Shown piece by piece: positions 25,627 through 34,588 of a stretch of 64,000 bases of DNA. The translations under genes were made by a program, and so were the position numbers. The DNA is from Gallaecimonas sp045291545 (GTDB lineage Bacteria; Pseudomonadota; Gammaproteobacteria; Enterobacterales; Gallaecimonadaceae). The notes under the pieces were generated by a model. The model ran no database searches. It saw nothing but the letters and a program-made list of their open reading frames with translations, and had not been told where the DNA came from. Position 1 is the stretch's first letter; every line of letters begins with the position of its first letter. The stretch is taken from positions 2,046,001 to 2,110,000 of the forward strand of contig NZ_CP149514.1 of the NCBI RefSeq assembly GCF_045291545.1, written 5' to 3'.

Positions 25627-26247
25627 TCAGCCTTTTTTATTGCTATCAAGGGATTGGATCTTCATGTTGAGAACCGCCGAGGCACCCGGTTCGTCGGTCA
25701 GTGCCAGCTGATAGGCACTACGCGCCGCCGCGGTATCGCCTTCCTTGACGGCGATATCGCCAAGAAGTTCCTGTACTTCACCTTTAAATGCCGGCGCTGT
25801 GACTTTTGCCACAGTCGCTTTCGCGCCGGCGGTGTCGCCTTTGGCCAGTTGTATACGGGCCATACGCAGGCTGTAGATAGCAGTCAGTTCAGCATTTTTG
25901 GTATGTGCAATACCTTGCTCGAGATAGCCAATGGCTTTATCCAGATCACCTTTGTCAGCAGCCTTTTTCGCCAACACAGCAGCCATCAGTGCCGGATACT
26001 GGCCGGCGGCATCACTTTTAATGAAAGCTTCGCCGGCCTTTACATCGCCGCCATCCACTTCTTTCATTACCGCCGCATAATGCGCTGAACTGGCTTCTTG
26101 CTGCTCCAGCTGGTGATCGCTGTACCAATGCCAGCCATAAATACCGGCCAAGCCAATCACAGTGCCAGCCATAATGCCGTTACCGTGTTCTTTCCAGAAG
26201 CGCTTGATGGCTTCAACTTGTTGTTCTTCAGTGCTGTAAACTTCCAC
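25627..26247 (-). CDS. yfgM: YfgM, SecYEG-associated periplasmic TPR protein
   Basis: Ancillary translocon subunit that passes exported proteins to periplasmic chaperones. 206 residues: a short cytoplasmic N-terminus typical of the family (MEVYSTEEQQVEAIKRFWKE), a membrane helix at about 24-42 (IMAGTVIGLAGIYGWHWY), then TPR helices in the periplasm (for example LDKAIGYLEQGIAHTKNAEL). Between hisS (5 bases) and bamB (2 bases), the standard gammaproteobacterial position. Confidence 0.94.
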   Translation of the reverse strand: MEVYSTEEQQVEAIKRFWKEHGNGIMAGTVIGLAGIYGWHWYSDHQLEQQEASSAHYAAVMKEVDGGDVKAGEAFIKSDAAGQYPALMAAVLAKKAADKGDLDKAIGYLEQGIAHTKNAELTAIYSLRMARIQLAKGDTAGAKATVAKVTAPAFKGEVQELLGDIAVKEGDTAAARSAYQLALTDEPGASAVLNMKIQSLDSNKKG

Positions 26248-26252
26248 GATTG

Positions 26253-27524
26253 TTATCCTTCTTGTGGCATCAGGTGCTGGGCCAAGTCGGCCATGGCCAG
26301 TTGCTGCTGGCTACCATCGCGCAAATCCTTGACGGTGATCTGGCCTGCGGCCAGTTCGTCATCACCGAGGATAAGAGCCCAGCGCGCGCCGCTTTTATCC
26401 GCACGCTTGAGTTGTTTTTTGAAATTTCCGCCACCACAGTGACACATCAATGCAAAGCCCGGCAACTGCTGACGCAGTGAACGGGCAATACCAAAAGCCT
26501 GCGCTTCAGCGGTTTCACCGAGGGGGCAAAGATAACCGTCAACTGTCGGCTTGATTGCCGCCGTATTGCCCAGTTCTTCCACCAGCAATACCAACCTCTC
26601 CAGGCCCAGGCCAAAACCAATACCCTGAGTGGCATGGCCACCAAGCTGTTCGACCAAGCCATCGTAACGGCCACCGGCGCAGACGGTGCCCTGGGCACCG
26701 AGGCTATCGGTCACCCACTCAAAGACGGTGGCATTGTAGTAATCGAGGCCACGGACCAACCGGTCATTAACCCGGTAGCTGATCCCCAGAGCATCCAGCT
26801 GCGCTTTCAGGCCGTCGAAGTGGGCACGGGAGGCCTCGTCCAAGTGGTCATGCAGCTGTGGCGCATTGGCCACCACCGCCTGAACCTCGGGGTTCTTGGA
26901 GTCCAGAATGCGCAGCGGGTTACTGTACAGACGGCGTTTGGCATCTTCGTCAAGCTTATCAAGATGCTGTTCCAGATAGGCAATCAGCACATCACGGTAC
27001 TGAGCGCGGGCCTCATTACTGCCCAGGCTGTTCAGCTCCAGCGTGACATGATCTGTGAGCCCCAGCTTGTCCCACAAGGTGGCAGACAGCAGGATCACTT
27101 CGGCATCAATATCCGGGCCGGCCAGGCCATAGGCTTCCACACCGAACTGGTGGAACTGACGATAACGGCCTTTTTGTGGCCGCTCATGGCGGAACATTGG
27201 CCCCATGTACCACAGCCGCTGCTGCTGGTTATACAACAGGCCATGTTCGATACCGGCCCGCACCGCACTGGCCGTGCCTTCCGGGCGCAGAGTGAGACTG
27301 TCGCCGTTACGGTCGTCGAAGGTGTACATTTCTTTTTCAACAATATCAGTAACTTCACCAATACTGCGTTTAAACAGATCCGTAGATTCGACAACCGGGG
27401 TACGAATTTCACTGTAGCCAAAACTGGCCACCGTTTCGCGAATGGCTGCTTCCACAAACTGCCACAGCGGTGTCTGGCTGGGCAGGCAGTCGTTCATGCC
27501 TCGAATGGCTTGGATGCTTTTCAC
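26253..27524 (-). CDS. hisS: Histidyl-tRNA synthetase
   Basis: Charges tRNA-His. 423 residues, class II synthetase. Motif 2 is in WYMGPMFRHERPQKGRYRQFHQ. The histidine-specific loops are LVRGLDYYNATVFEW and AGGRYDGLVEQLGG, and motif 3 is GIGFGLGLERLVLL. The C-terminal anticodon-binding domain contains DKSGARWALILGDDE. The start codon is GTG at 27524 (GTG AAA AGC), corresponding to the usual N-terminus before IQAIRGMND. A hairpin with a perfect TATAAT in its loop lies just upstream. Confidence 0.97.
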   Translation of the reverse strand: MKSIQAIRGMNDCLPSQTPLWQFVEAAIRETVASFGYSEIRTPVVESTDLFKRSIGEVTDIVEKEMYTFDDRNGDSLTLRPEGTASAVRAGIEHGLLYNQQQRLWYMGPMFRHERPQKGRYRQFHQFGVEAYGLAGPDIDAEVILLSATLWDKLGLTDHVTLELNSLGSNEARAQYRDVLIAYLEQHLDKLDEDAKRRLYSNPLRILDSKNPEVQAVVANAPQLHDHLDEASRAHFDGLKAQLDALGISYRVNDRLVRGLDYYNATVFEWVTDSLGAQGTVCAGGRYDGLVEQLGGHATQGIGFGLGLERLVLLVEELGNTAAIKPTVDGYLCPLGETAEAQAFGIARSLRQQLPGFALMCHCGGGNFKKQLKRADKSGARWALILGDDELAAGQITVKDLRDGSQQQLAMADLAQHLMPQEG

Positions 27525-27541
27525 GCTGGGACTCTTTTCAC

Positions 27542-27572
27542 AAAAATGCCCGAATTATACGGCTTCGGGCAT
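27542..27572 (-). terminator. Terminator or attenuator between ispG and hisS, with a -10 box in its loop
   Basis: ATGCCCGAA / TTCGGGCAT 9-bp stem followed on the minus strand by five T, 22 bases past the ispG stop. The loop contains TATAAT in minus orientation (27554-27559), with a poor -35 (ATGAGT, 17 bases away). It could end ispG transcription and also start hisS transcription. Confidence 0.6.
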
Positions 27573-27594
27573 ACAAACTCATCAATGCTGGTTA

Positions 27595-28704
27595 TCAATC
27601 GTTTTTGGTGGGAATACGCTGCTGTAGCATGGCCACCTTGGCACGGATCCGTGCTTCGAGCTGATCAACCAGATTATCGTTATCCAGGCGTTCCTTTTGA
27701 CGCTCGCCGTCTACGTAGTAGCCGCTTTTGCGGGTAGCGCCGGCTACCCCCATATCGGACACCAGTGCCTCGCCCGGACCATTTACAACACAGCCAATGA
27801 CAGAGACATCCAGCGGTGTAGTGATATCTTCCAGACGGTTTTCCAACGCGTTGACGGTTCCTATCACATCAAATTCCTGACGCGAACAGCTAGGGCAGGC
27901 AATAAAGTTAATGCCCCGGGAGCGAATGCGCAGAGACTTGAGAATATCAAAACCGACTTTGATTTCTTCCACCGGATTGGCTGCCAGCGATACCCGTAGG
28001 GTATCGCCGATACCTTCGGCCAGCAGCATACCTAGGCCAATGGCCGACTTTACCGCACCACTACGAGCACCACCGGCTTCGGTAATACCCAGGTGCAGCG
28101 GTTGCTTAATTTGCTTGGCCAGCAATCGGTAGGCATCGACCGCTAGAAAGACATCTGATGCTTTGACCGAGACTTTGAACTGGTCGAAGTTCAGGCGATC
28201 GAGGATGTCCACATGGCGCATGGCAGATTCCACCAACGCCGCCGGTGTCGGCTCACCGTACTTTTCCTGCAGATCGCGCTCCAGGGAGCCACCGTTAACA
28301 CCGATACGAATGGGAATATTGCGATCACGAGCGGCATCGACAACCGCACGAATACGTTCTTCTTTACCAATGTTACCCGGGTTGATACGCAGGCAATCAG
28401 CGCCGTACTCCGCCACTTTCAGAGCAATTCGGTAATCAAAGTGAATATCGGCAACCAGTGGCAGCTTGCTGCGCGCCTTAATGGCCTTGAAGGCTTCGGC
28501 AGCATCCATGGTAGGCACCGATACCCGAACGATGTCAGCACCGACCTTTTCCAGCGCCTGGATCTGCGCCACGGTAGCGTCAACATCGGTGGTTTTGGTG
28601 TTGGTCATGGACTGCACGGCAATGGGCGCGCCATCACCAATGGGCACATCGCCAACGTAAATACGAGTAGAGGGGCGGCGCTCGATCGGCGGCTGGTGCT
28701 GCAT
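27595..28704 (-). CDS. ispG: 4-hydroxy-3-methylbut-2-enyl diphosphate synthase (flavodoxin)
   Basis: Penultimate step of the MEP isoprenoid pathway; a [4Fe-4S] enzyme that converts methylerythritol cyclodiphosphate to HMBPP. 369 residues from the ATG at 28704 (MQHQPPIERRPSTRIYVG), which aligns with the E. coli N-terminus; a GTG at 28719 is in frame. TIM-barrel part IAVQSMTNTKTTDVDATV. The Fe-S ligands are in FIACPSCSRQEFD and VIGCVVNGPGE. 11 bases after rodZ. Confidence 0.97.
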   Translation of the reverse strand: MQHQPPIERRPSTRIYVGDVPIGDGAPIAVQSMTNTKTTDVDATVAQIQALEKVGADIVRVSVPTMDAAEAFKAIKARSKLPLVADIHFDYRIALKVAEYGADCLRINPGNIGKEERIRAVVDAARDRNIPIRIGVNGGSLERDLQEKYGEPTPAALVESAMRHVDILDRLNFDQFKVSVKASDVFLAVDAYRLLAKQIKQPLHLGITEAGGARSGAVKSAIGLGMLLAEGIGDTLRVSLAANPVEEIKVGFDILKSLRIRSRGINFIACPSCSRQEFDVIGTVNALENRLEDITTPLDVSVIGCVVNGPGEALVSDMGVAGATRKSGYYVDGERQKERLDNDNLVDQLEARIRAKVAMLQQRIPTKND

Positions 28705-28715
28705 GTTACTCAACC

Positions 28716-29567
28716 TCACTGCTGGGGTATGGTCAAATGGGCCACCTGCCCAGTCCTGAACCCCGATAAATCAATGGTCTTGCCATGATAGTGCAACTGC
28801 ACGTGCTCAGGCGCCCCCAGCTTAACAGAAAATGGCGCTGTACCGGACAGGGTTGCAGACTGGCCAGGGGTTTTCAGCCCCACCATCAACCGCTGACCGT
28901 TGGCGTCGGTAATACTGACCCAGCAATTACCGGTAAAAGCCACTTGCAGACTATCGGTTGTGGCCGCTGGTGCTTCAGCAGCCGCTTTATCAGGACCACT
29001 GTTACTTTGCTGTGCCAGCACCGGCTCCGGGGCTGTTTGCGTAGTGTTGTCTTTGGCCGGTGGTGGCGTTTCGCTGGCCGTGGTGCCTTGCTCCATGGTG
29101 GCCTCGACGACGCTGTGTTGTGTGACCGGCGATGGGCTGTCATTGACAATGGGGCTGTCACCAGTGGTTTTTTGCCAGACGAAATAAGCCAGCAAGGCCA
29201 CCAGCACCAAGCCGATGATCCAGGTCACCAGGGTCAACAGAGTGTCTGATTTTTTACGGCTGGTCCCTTTTGAAAAACTGTGCATCGCTGCGCTTTCCTG
29301 GGTCACCCCCAGCGCCTGTGTATTAAGGCTTTTCAGCACATCGTCTTCACGCAGGTCAAGCAAGCGGCTATAGGCCCGCAGATAGCCTTTGGTATAGGTT
29401 GCAGGTGAGTACTGGTCGTAATCATCCCGCTCCAGTTTTTCGACCACGGTGATGCGCAGGTTCAGCCGTTTTGCCACCTCTTCAACGCTCCAGCCCCGTG
29501 CTTCACGGGCTTGGCGCAGTTGTTGGCCAGCGCTGAGAAGGCCCTGCTCGTCCAGTGGGTCTGTCAT
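28716..29567 (-). CDS. rodZ: Cell-shape protein RodZ
   Basis: Links MreB filaments to the elongasome. 283 residues: cytoplasmic XRE-type helix-turn-helix at about 15-80 (LRQAREARGWSVEEVAKRL, IVEKLERDDYDQYSPATYT), a single membrane helix at about 112-134, a Pro/Thr/Ser-rich periplasmic linker, and the DUF4115 beta domain at the C-terminus (NCWVSITDANGQRLMVG). Its ATG overlaps the pilW stop by one base (TAATG), so translation is coupled. Confidence 0.94.
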   Translation of the reverse strand: MTDPLDEQGLLSAGQQLRQAREARGWSVEEVAKRLNLRITVVEKLERDDYDQYSPATYTKGYLRAYSRLLDLREDDVLKSLNTQALGVTQESAAMHSFSKGTSRKKSDTLLTLVTWIIGLVLVALLAYFVWQKTTGDSPIVNDSPSPVTQHSVVEATMEQGTTASETPPPAKDNTTQTAPEPVLAQQSNSGPDKAAAEAPAATTDSLQVAFTGNCWVSITDANGQRLMVGLKTPGQSATLSGTAPFSVKLGAPEHVQLHYHGKTIDLSGFRTGQVAHLTIPQQ

Positions 29568-30349
29568 TAGTATTTATTACTCCGGTATTGTTTAGCTGAA
29601 GGTGAGTCCGGGTATTTTGATATAAGTTCCTCACCATAACGCTGAACGGCGACCTTATCACCCATCTTTTTGGCGATTTTTACACCTAACAACAATGCCT
29701 CGGGATTACTGCGACCAAGCAGCTCGTAGCGCTTCAGGTAGCCTTTCGCATTAATATAGTCTTTCTTGTTATAGAGTAACTGCGCCATACCCACCAATGA
29801 GCGAGCCCGCCGCGGTTCATGACTGAGGGCACTGGCGTAGTACTGCTCGGCGGCATCGGTATCGCCCATTTCCTTGGCACAGATGGCAGCATTCTCATAG
29901 GCACCCGCCACCCGCAGGTAATCAGGCGCCTGAATAGCCCGCATAAAATATTCAATGGATTCTTTATAGTGGCCAATGCCACAGAGAAAAGCGCCGAAGT
30001 TATTCAGCGCCTCGCCGTTTTCATGATCCAGGCTGATGGCATGACGGTAGGCTTTTTCCGCTTCCTTGGTTTCGCCCACCGTTTGGTAGTAATAGCCGAG
30101 ACTGTAATAGACATCGGGCATGTCCGGCGCAAACTCTTTGGCTTTGAGCAGGTTCATCTTGGCCTGCATGTTTTTGCCGTTGCGCAGATAAGCCAGCCCC
30201 AGCTGCACCCGTGACTTGGCGGCGGTCTCGGGGTCAAACTTTTTTTCAGCAACCGGGTTGCCGGAGCTGTCGAGGGTTTGCGACACGCAGCCACCCAGCA
30301 TCAGCAGGGTCAAACTTAGCAATGCGTACAGGTAACCTCGTTTGGCCAT
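29567..30349 (-). CDS. pilW: Type IV pilus biogenesis/stability lipoprotein PilW (PilF)
   Basis: Outer-membrane pilotin that helps the PilQ secretin assemble. 260 residues; lipobox LGGC (MAKRGYLYALLSLTLLMLGGC). About six TPR motifs, for example AKSRVQLGLAYLRNGKNMQA, PDVYYSLGYYYQTVGETKEA and GEALNNFGAFLCGIGHYKES. In the rlmN-pilW-rodZ-ispG order usual for gammaproteobacteria. Other pilus genes are not in this window. Confidence 0.93.
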   Translation of the reverse strand: MAKRGYLYALLSLTLLMLGGCVSQTLDSSGNPVAEKKFDPETAAKSRVQLGLAYLRNGKNMQAKMNLLKAKEFAPDMPDVYYSLGYYYQTVGETKEAEKAYRHAISLDHENGEALNNFGAFLCGIGHYKESIEYFMRAIQAPDYLRVAGAYENAAICAKEMGDTDAAEQYYASALSHEPRRARSLVGMAQLLYNKKDYINAKGYLKRYELLGRSNPEALLLGVKIAKKMGDKVAVQRYGEELISKYPDSPSAKQYRSNKY

Positions 30350-30375
30350 GTTACCGCCCGTAATCTGTTGAGAAG

Positions 30376-31497
30376 TCAGACCATTTTTACTGATATAGCA
30401 TCGTTGTGCATCTGTTTTTTCAGCACCCGCTTGGTACGGTCAATAACATCACCGGCGAGCTGGCCACAGGCCGCAGCAATATCGTCGCCACGGGTTTTGC
30501 GAACAATCACGGTAAAGCCATATTCCATCAGCACTTTCGAAAAGCGGTCAATTCGGGAATTGGAGCTGCGGCCATAAGGTGCGCCCGGGAAGGGGTTCCA
30601 GGGAATGAGGTTGATTTTAGCCGGTGTGTCCTTCAGACATTGCGCCAGTTCATGGGCCTGATCGGTGGAGTCATTGACGTGATCAAGCATCACGTACTCT
30701 ACCGTTACCCGCCCTTTATTGGCATTGGATTTGGCCAGGTAACCGCGCACTGACGCCAAGAAAGCTTCAATATTGTACTTTTTGTTGATGGGCACAATTT
30801 CGTTGCGCAGCTCGTCGTTAGGGGCATGCAGGCTGATCGCCAGGGCCACATCAATCATGTCACCGAGCTTATCCAACGCCGGTACCACCCCGGAGGTCGA
30901 CAGCGTTACCCGGCGCTTGGACAGGCCATAACCCAGGTCGTCGAGCATCAGTTCCATAGCCGGTACCACATTGGCCATGTTTAAGAGTGGTTCACCCATC
31001 CCCATCATCACCACGTTGGTAATGGGTTTTTGATTGGAATTGCCCTGCGGTCCCAGTACCTTGGCGGCACGCCACACCTGGCCGATGATCTCACTGACTT
31101 TAAGGTTACGGTTGAAACCCTGCTGCGCCGTTGAGCAGAAGGTGCACTCCAATGCGCAACCGACCTGCGAGGATACGCACAAGGTCGCCCGATCACTTTC
31201 CGGGATATACACAGTTTCCACTTCCTGGCCACCACTGACCCGCAGCGCCCACTTGATGGTGCCATCACTGGAGCGCTCTTCCTGGGAAATTTCCGGTGCC
31301 TCAATCACGCAACGCTCTGCCAGTTTGGCCCGTAGCGCCTTGTTGATATTGGTCATGGCCTCGAAATCATCCACCCCGAAGTGGTAAACCCATTTCATCA
31401 CCTGATCGGCACGAAACGGTTTTTCACCTATCTCGGCAAAAAAAGCGCGCAGTTGCTCGCGTGTCAGATCCAGCAGATTAATTTTGCCTTCGCTCAT
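30376..31497 (-). CDS. rlmN: Dual-specificity RNA methyltransferase RlmN
   Basis: Radical SAM enzyme that makes 2-methyladenosine at 23S rRNA A2503 and at A37 of some tRNAs. 373 residues from the ATG at 31497 (MSEGKINLLDLTREQLRAFF, the canonical start); the open frame extends to 31569. The cluster motif is CTFCSTAQQGFNRNL (preceded by ALE-C). VVMMGMGEPLLN follows. The C-terminal catalytic Cys is in GDDIAAACGQLAG. Between ndk and pilW. Confidence 0.97.
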   Translation of the reverse strand: MSEGKINLLDLTREQLRAFFAEIGEKPFRADQVMKWVYHFGVDDFEAMTNINKALRAKLAERCVIEAPEISQEERSSDGTIKWALRVSGGQEVETVYIPESDRATLCVSSQVGCALECTFCSTAQQGFNRNLKVSEIIGQVWRAAKVLGPQGNSNQKPITNVVMMGMGEPLLNMANVVPAMELMLDDLGYGLSKRRVTLSTSGVVPALDKLGDMIDVALAISLHAPNDELRNEIVPINKKYNIEAFLASVRGYLAKSNANKGRVTVEYVMLDHVNDSTDQAHELAQCLKDTPAKINLIPWNPFPGAPYGRSSNSRIDRFSKVLMEYGFTVIVRKTRGDDIAAACGQLAGDVIDRTKRVLKKQMHNDAISVKMV

Positions 31498-31557
31498 GGC
31501 ATGACCTCGGTGATACGGCTTGGGGCCGGGCATTGTACAGTTTACAACCACAACAAC

Positions 31558-31581
31558 AAAGGGGGGCAAATGCCCCCCTTT
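31558..31581 (-). terminator. Hairpin after ndk, weak terminator
   Basis: GGGGGGCA / TGCCCCCC 8-bp stem with a very short loop; only three T follow on the minus strand, so rlmN probably receives read-through from ndk. Confidence 0.55.
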
Positions 31582-31599
31582 CTACCTGCGCTTGTCGGC

Positions 31600-32031
31600 T
31601 TAGCGAATGCGCGGGCAGAGTTCAGCTTCGGTGAAGAAGTAGCTGATTTCGCGCTCGGCAGAGGCTTCGGAATCAGAGCCGTGAACGGCGTTTTCATCAA
31701 TGCTGACAGCGTAGTCAGCACGCAGGGTACCGGCCAGTGCTTCAGCAGGATTGGTGGCGCCCATGATTTCACGGTTTTTGGCAATAGCGTTGTCGCCTTC
31801 CAGAACCTGCACCATGATCGGGCCAGAGGTCATGAAGTCAACCAGCGCTTTAAAGAAAGGGCGCTCTTTGTGCTCAGCGTAGAAGCCTTCAGCCTGCTCG
31901 CGAGACAGCTGCAGCATTTTCGCCGCAACAATGTTCAGGCCAGCAGTTTCAAAACGGTTGTAGATGGCACCGATGACGTTCTTGGCGACGGCGTCGGGCT
32001 TGATGATAGAAATAGTACGTTGAACAGCCAT
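31600..32031 (-). CDS. ndk: Nucleoside diphosphate kinase
   Basis: Transfers the gamma phosphate between NTPs and NDPs through a phospho-histidine. 143 residues. ERTISIIKPD-type N-terminus (QRTISIIKPDAVAKN), the active-site His in NAVHGSDS (preceding SAEREISYFF), and RPFFKALVDFMTSGP. A TATACT hexamer upstream (32093-32098) may be its own promoter. Confidence 0.98.
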   Translation of the reverse strand: MAVQRTISIIKPDAVAKNVIGAIYNRFETAGLNIVAAKMLQLSREQAEGFYAEHKERPFFKALVDFMTSGPIMVQVLEGDNAIAKNREIMGATNPAEALAGTLRADYAVSIDENAVHGSDSEASAEREISYFFTEAELCPRIR

Positions 32032-32092
32032 GGGGCTCCGTCCTTACACAAGTTTCAGGGTTTAGATATGCAAAGGGCGCATAGTATACGCG

Positions 32093-32121
32093 AACTTGCG
32101 GCGATGAAAAAAGACCCTGCG
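32093..32121 (-). promoter_or_regulatory. Possible ndk promoter
   Basis: Minus strand TATACT (32093-32098), 17 bases from TTTTTC (32116-32121), a poor -35 match. It is placed in the 91-base gap between iscX and ndk, where a new transcript would be expected. Weak evidence. Confidence 0.3.
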
Positions 32122-32122
32122 G

Positions 32123-32326
32123 TTATTGGTCGTATTCGTCCAGCCAAACCATGAAAATGGCTTCAAGAATGCGCTCATTGGAAGCATTCGGATCATCATC
32201 AAAGTCATCCATAGCCACAATCCATTGGTGCATGTCAGTAAAACGTACCGTTCTCGGATCCAGCTCAGGGTCGCGGTCAAAAAGGGCCTCGCCCAGCTCA
32301 CGAGTGTCGGTCCATTTCCAGCTCAT
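32123..32326 (-). CDS. iscX: Fe-S assembly protein IscX
   Basis: Small acidic regulator of cysteine desulfurase and iron adaptor in the ISC system. 67 residues, the usual size: MSWKWTDTRELGEALFDRDP, DPRTVRFTDMHQWI and the acidic DDFDDDPNASNERILEAI are the family core. A strong AGGAGG ribosome site precedes the ATG. Last gene of the isc cluster. Confidence 0.95.
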   Translation of the reverse strand: MSWKWTDTRELGEALFDRDPELDPRTVRFTDMHQWIVAMDDFDDDPNASNERILEAIFMVWLDEYDQ

Positions 32327-32342
32327 AGGGCCTCCTGATGCA

Positions 32343-32366
32343 ACAAGGCGCCTGTCGGCGCCTTGT
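32343..32366 (-). other. Intra-operon hairpin between fdx and iscX
   Basis: Perfect 10-bp stem ACAAGGCGCC / GGCGCCTTGT with a 4-base loop. No T-run on the minus strand, so more likely an mRNA stability or processing element than a terminator. Confidence 0.55.
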
Positions 32367-32374
32367 GTTGTGGT

Positions 32375-32707
32375 TTATTCGCGAGCCAGATTCAGAGTGT
32401 ACTTGGGAATTTCCACCACCAAATCATCATCGGCAACGCGCGCCTGGCAAGACAGCCGGGATTCTGGCTCCAAGCCCCAGGCTTTATCCAGCATGTCATC
32501 TTCCAGCTCGTCTGATTCGTCTAACGAATCAAAGCCTTCCCGAACAATCACATGGCAGGTGGTACAAGCACAGGACTTTTCGCAGGCATGTTCAATGTCG
32601 ATACCGTTTTTCAGGGCAACATCGAGAATGCTCTCGCCTTTAGGAGCTTCCAGCACGGCACCGTCGGGGCACAGTTCGCTGTGAGGCAAAAAAACTATCT
32701 TCGGCAT
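32375..32707 (-). CDS. fdx: ISC-type [2Fe-2S] ferredoxin
   Basis: Electron donor for Fe-S cluster assembly. 110 residues. Three cluster cysteines are in CEKSCACTTC and the fourth in RLSCQARV. Vertebrate-type ferredoxin fold with acidic helix SLDESDELEDDMLDKA. Two bases after hscA. Confidence 0.97.
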   Translation of the reverse strand: MPKIVFLPHSELCPDGAVLEAPKGESILDVALKNGIDIEHACEKSCACTTCHVIVREGFDSLDESDELEDDMLDKAWGLEPESRLSCQARVADDDLVVEIPKYTLNLARE

Positions 32708-32708
32708 C

Positions 32709-34574
32709 TTATACCTCGTCTACATTATGGCCAGCCAGGGCCTTGCGGATGCTGTCATCCATGCGGCGGGCGGCAAAATCTTCAGTAGCCTGATCGACGG
32801 CTTCAATAGCGGTTTTAATGGCGTCGGCATCATCACCTTTGGCCAGGCGATCCAAACTCTCCAGGGCAGCGATGATGCGCTCTTGTTCAGCATTGCTCAG
32901 CAGCCGCTCACCATCGGCAGCCAGCGCCGAGGCAACCGCTTCCAGCACCCGCCGGGCTTCAACCTGCTGCTCTGCCAGCATCCGTGCCGCCATATCATCT
33001 TTGGCATGGGCCATGGCATCCTGAATCATATTCGCCACTTCGTTGTCGGAAAGGCCGTAGGAAGGCTTTACCTCGATATGGGTTTGATGGCCGGTGGATT
33101 TTTCCATGGCCGTAACCGACAGCAAGCCATCGGCATCCACCTGGAAAGTAACCCGAATATGAGCGGCACCGGCAGCCATGGGCGGAATGTCTGTCAGTAC
33201 AAATCGCGCTAGGCTGCGACAGTCTTTAACCAACTCACGCTCACCTTGCAGCACATGCATGGCCATGGCGGTCTGACCGTCTTTGAAGGTGGTAAATTCC
33301 TGGGCCCGGGCCACGGGAATAGTGGTGTTGCGGGGCACAATTTTTTCTACCAGGCCGCCCATGGTTTCCAGCCCCAGCGACAGCGGGATCACATCCAGCA
33401 GCAGCAGATCGCTGTCGGGTTTGTTGCCCACCAGCAGATCGGCCTGAATAGCGGCGCCAAGGGCTACCACTTGGTCCGGGTCGATACTGGTCAACGGCGT
33501 CCGGTCAAAAAAGTCACCGACGGCACTGCGCACTGCCGGTACCCGGGTTGAGCCGCCGACCATGACCACATCCTGTACCTCGCTGGCATCGACGCCGGCA
33601 TCACGTACCGCCCGGCGACAGGCCAGCAGTGTCCGCTTGATAAGCGGTGCCACCAAGTCAGCAAACTGCTCACGGCTCAGCACTGCCTGGTAAGGCTGCC
33701 CATCCAGCGTCACTGCCACGGTGATGCTGTCTTTATCAGACAGTGCTTCTTTGGCGGTACAGGCGGCAGACAACAACGCCCGCTCGCTAAGCGCATCCAG
33801 TTTGTCGGCCAGTTGCCAGTGCTGGCGCAGCCAATCGACAATGGCATGGTCGAAGTCATCACCACCAAGGGCGGTATCACCGCCGGTGGCCAACACTTCA
33901 AAAACCCCTTTGGACAGACGCAATATGGAAATGTCGAAAGTACCACCACCGAGATCGTAAACGGCAATGACGCCTTCGGTGCCGGAGTCGAGGCCGTAGG
34001 CAACCGCTGCGGCGGTGGGTTCATTAAGCAGCCGCAGCACTTTCAGGCCCGCCAGCTCGGCGGCATCCTTGGTGGCCTGGCGCTGAGCATCGTCAAAATA
34101 GGCCGGTACGGTGATCACCGCCCCCATCAGCTCGCCCCCTAAGGCGGCTTCGGCACGGTTACGCAGTTCCCCAAGAATATGCGACGACACTTCAATAGGG
34201 TTTTTTGGCCCCTGAGTGGTTTCGATACGCGGCAGGCCGTTTTCCGTAGCACTGAATTGGTATGGCAGTTTTGGGTAGCGTTGACGAATGTCATCGACCG
34301 AGCGGCCCATGAAACGCTTAACGGAAATCACGGTATTGGCAGGATCAGTGGCTGCCTGCTGCCGGGCCTGTTGGCCTACCAGCCGTTGTGACGGGCCGTA
34401 CCAGACGCAGGAGGGCACAATAGCGCCGTCCTGTTGGTCAGCCAGCGTCACGGCGGTGCCGCTGCGGACACTGGCCACCAGTGAGTTGGTGGTGCCTAAA
34501 TCAATACCTACGGCCAGGCGATGCTGATGCGGCGCCGTACTCTGGCCGGGTTCGGCGATCTGTAATAAAGCCAT
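32709..34574 (-). CDS. hscA: Fe-S assembly Hsp70 chaperone HscA
   Basis: Specialised Hsp70 that, with HscB, releases the cluster from IscU. 621 residues, E. coli HscA length 616. The nucleotide-binding domain shows VGIDLGTTNSLVASV, AVYDLGGGTFDISIL and MVGGSTRVPAVR. Substrate-binding domain from about residue 390 and a helical lid at the end. 14 bases after hscB. Confidence 0.98.
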   Translation of the reverse strand: MALLQIAEPGQSTAPHQHRLAVGIDLGTTNSLVASVRSGTAVTLADQQDGAIVPSCVWYGPSQRLVGQQARQQAATDPANTVISVKRFMGRSVDDIRQRYPKLPYQFSATENGLPRIETTQGPKNPIEVSSHILGELRNRAEAALGGELMGAVITVPAYFDDAQRQATKDAAELAGLKVLRLLNEPTAAAVAYGLDSGTEGVIAVYDLGGGTFDISILRLSKGVFEVLATGGDTALGGDDFDHAIVDWLRQHWQLADKLDALSERALLSAACTAKEALSDKDSITVAVTLDGQPYQAVLSREQFADLVAPLIKRTLLACRRAVRDAGVDASEVQDVVMVGGSTRVPAVRSAVGDFFDRTPLTSIDPDQVVALGAAIQADLLVGNKPDSDLLLLDVIPLSLGLETMGGLVEKIVPRNTTIPVARAQEFTTFKDGQTAMAMHVLQGERELVKDCRSLARFVLTDIPPMAAGAAHIRVTFQVDADGLLSVTAMEKSTGHQTHIEVKPSYGLSDNEVANMIQDAMAHAKDDMAARMLAEQQVEARRVLEAVASALAADGERLLSNAEQERIIAALESLDRLAKGDDADAIKTAIEAVDQATEDFAARRMDDSIRKALAGHNVDEV

Positions 34575-34588
34575 GCTGTTTCGCTGTG

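Noticed and set aside
26634..27737. 367-codon open frame opposite hisS
   Set aside because: Antisense to a complete histidyl-tRNA synthetase gene; composition artefact.
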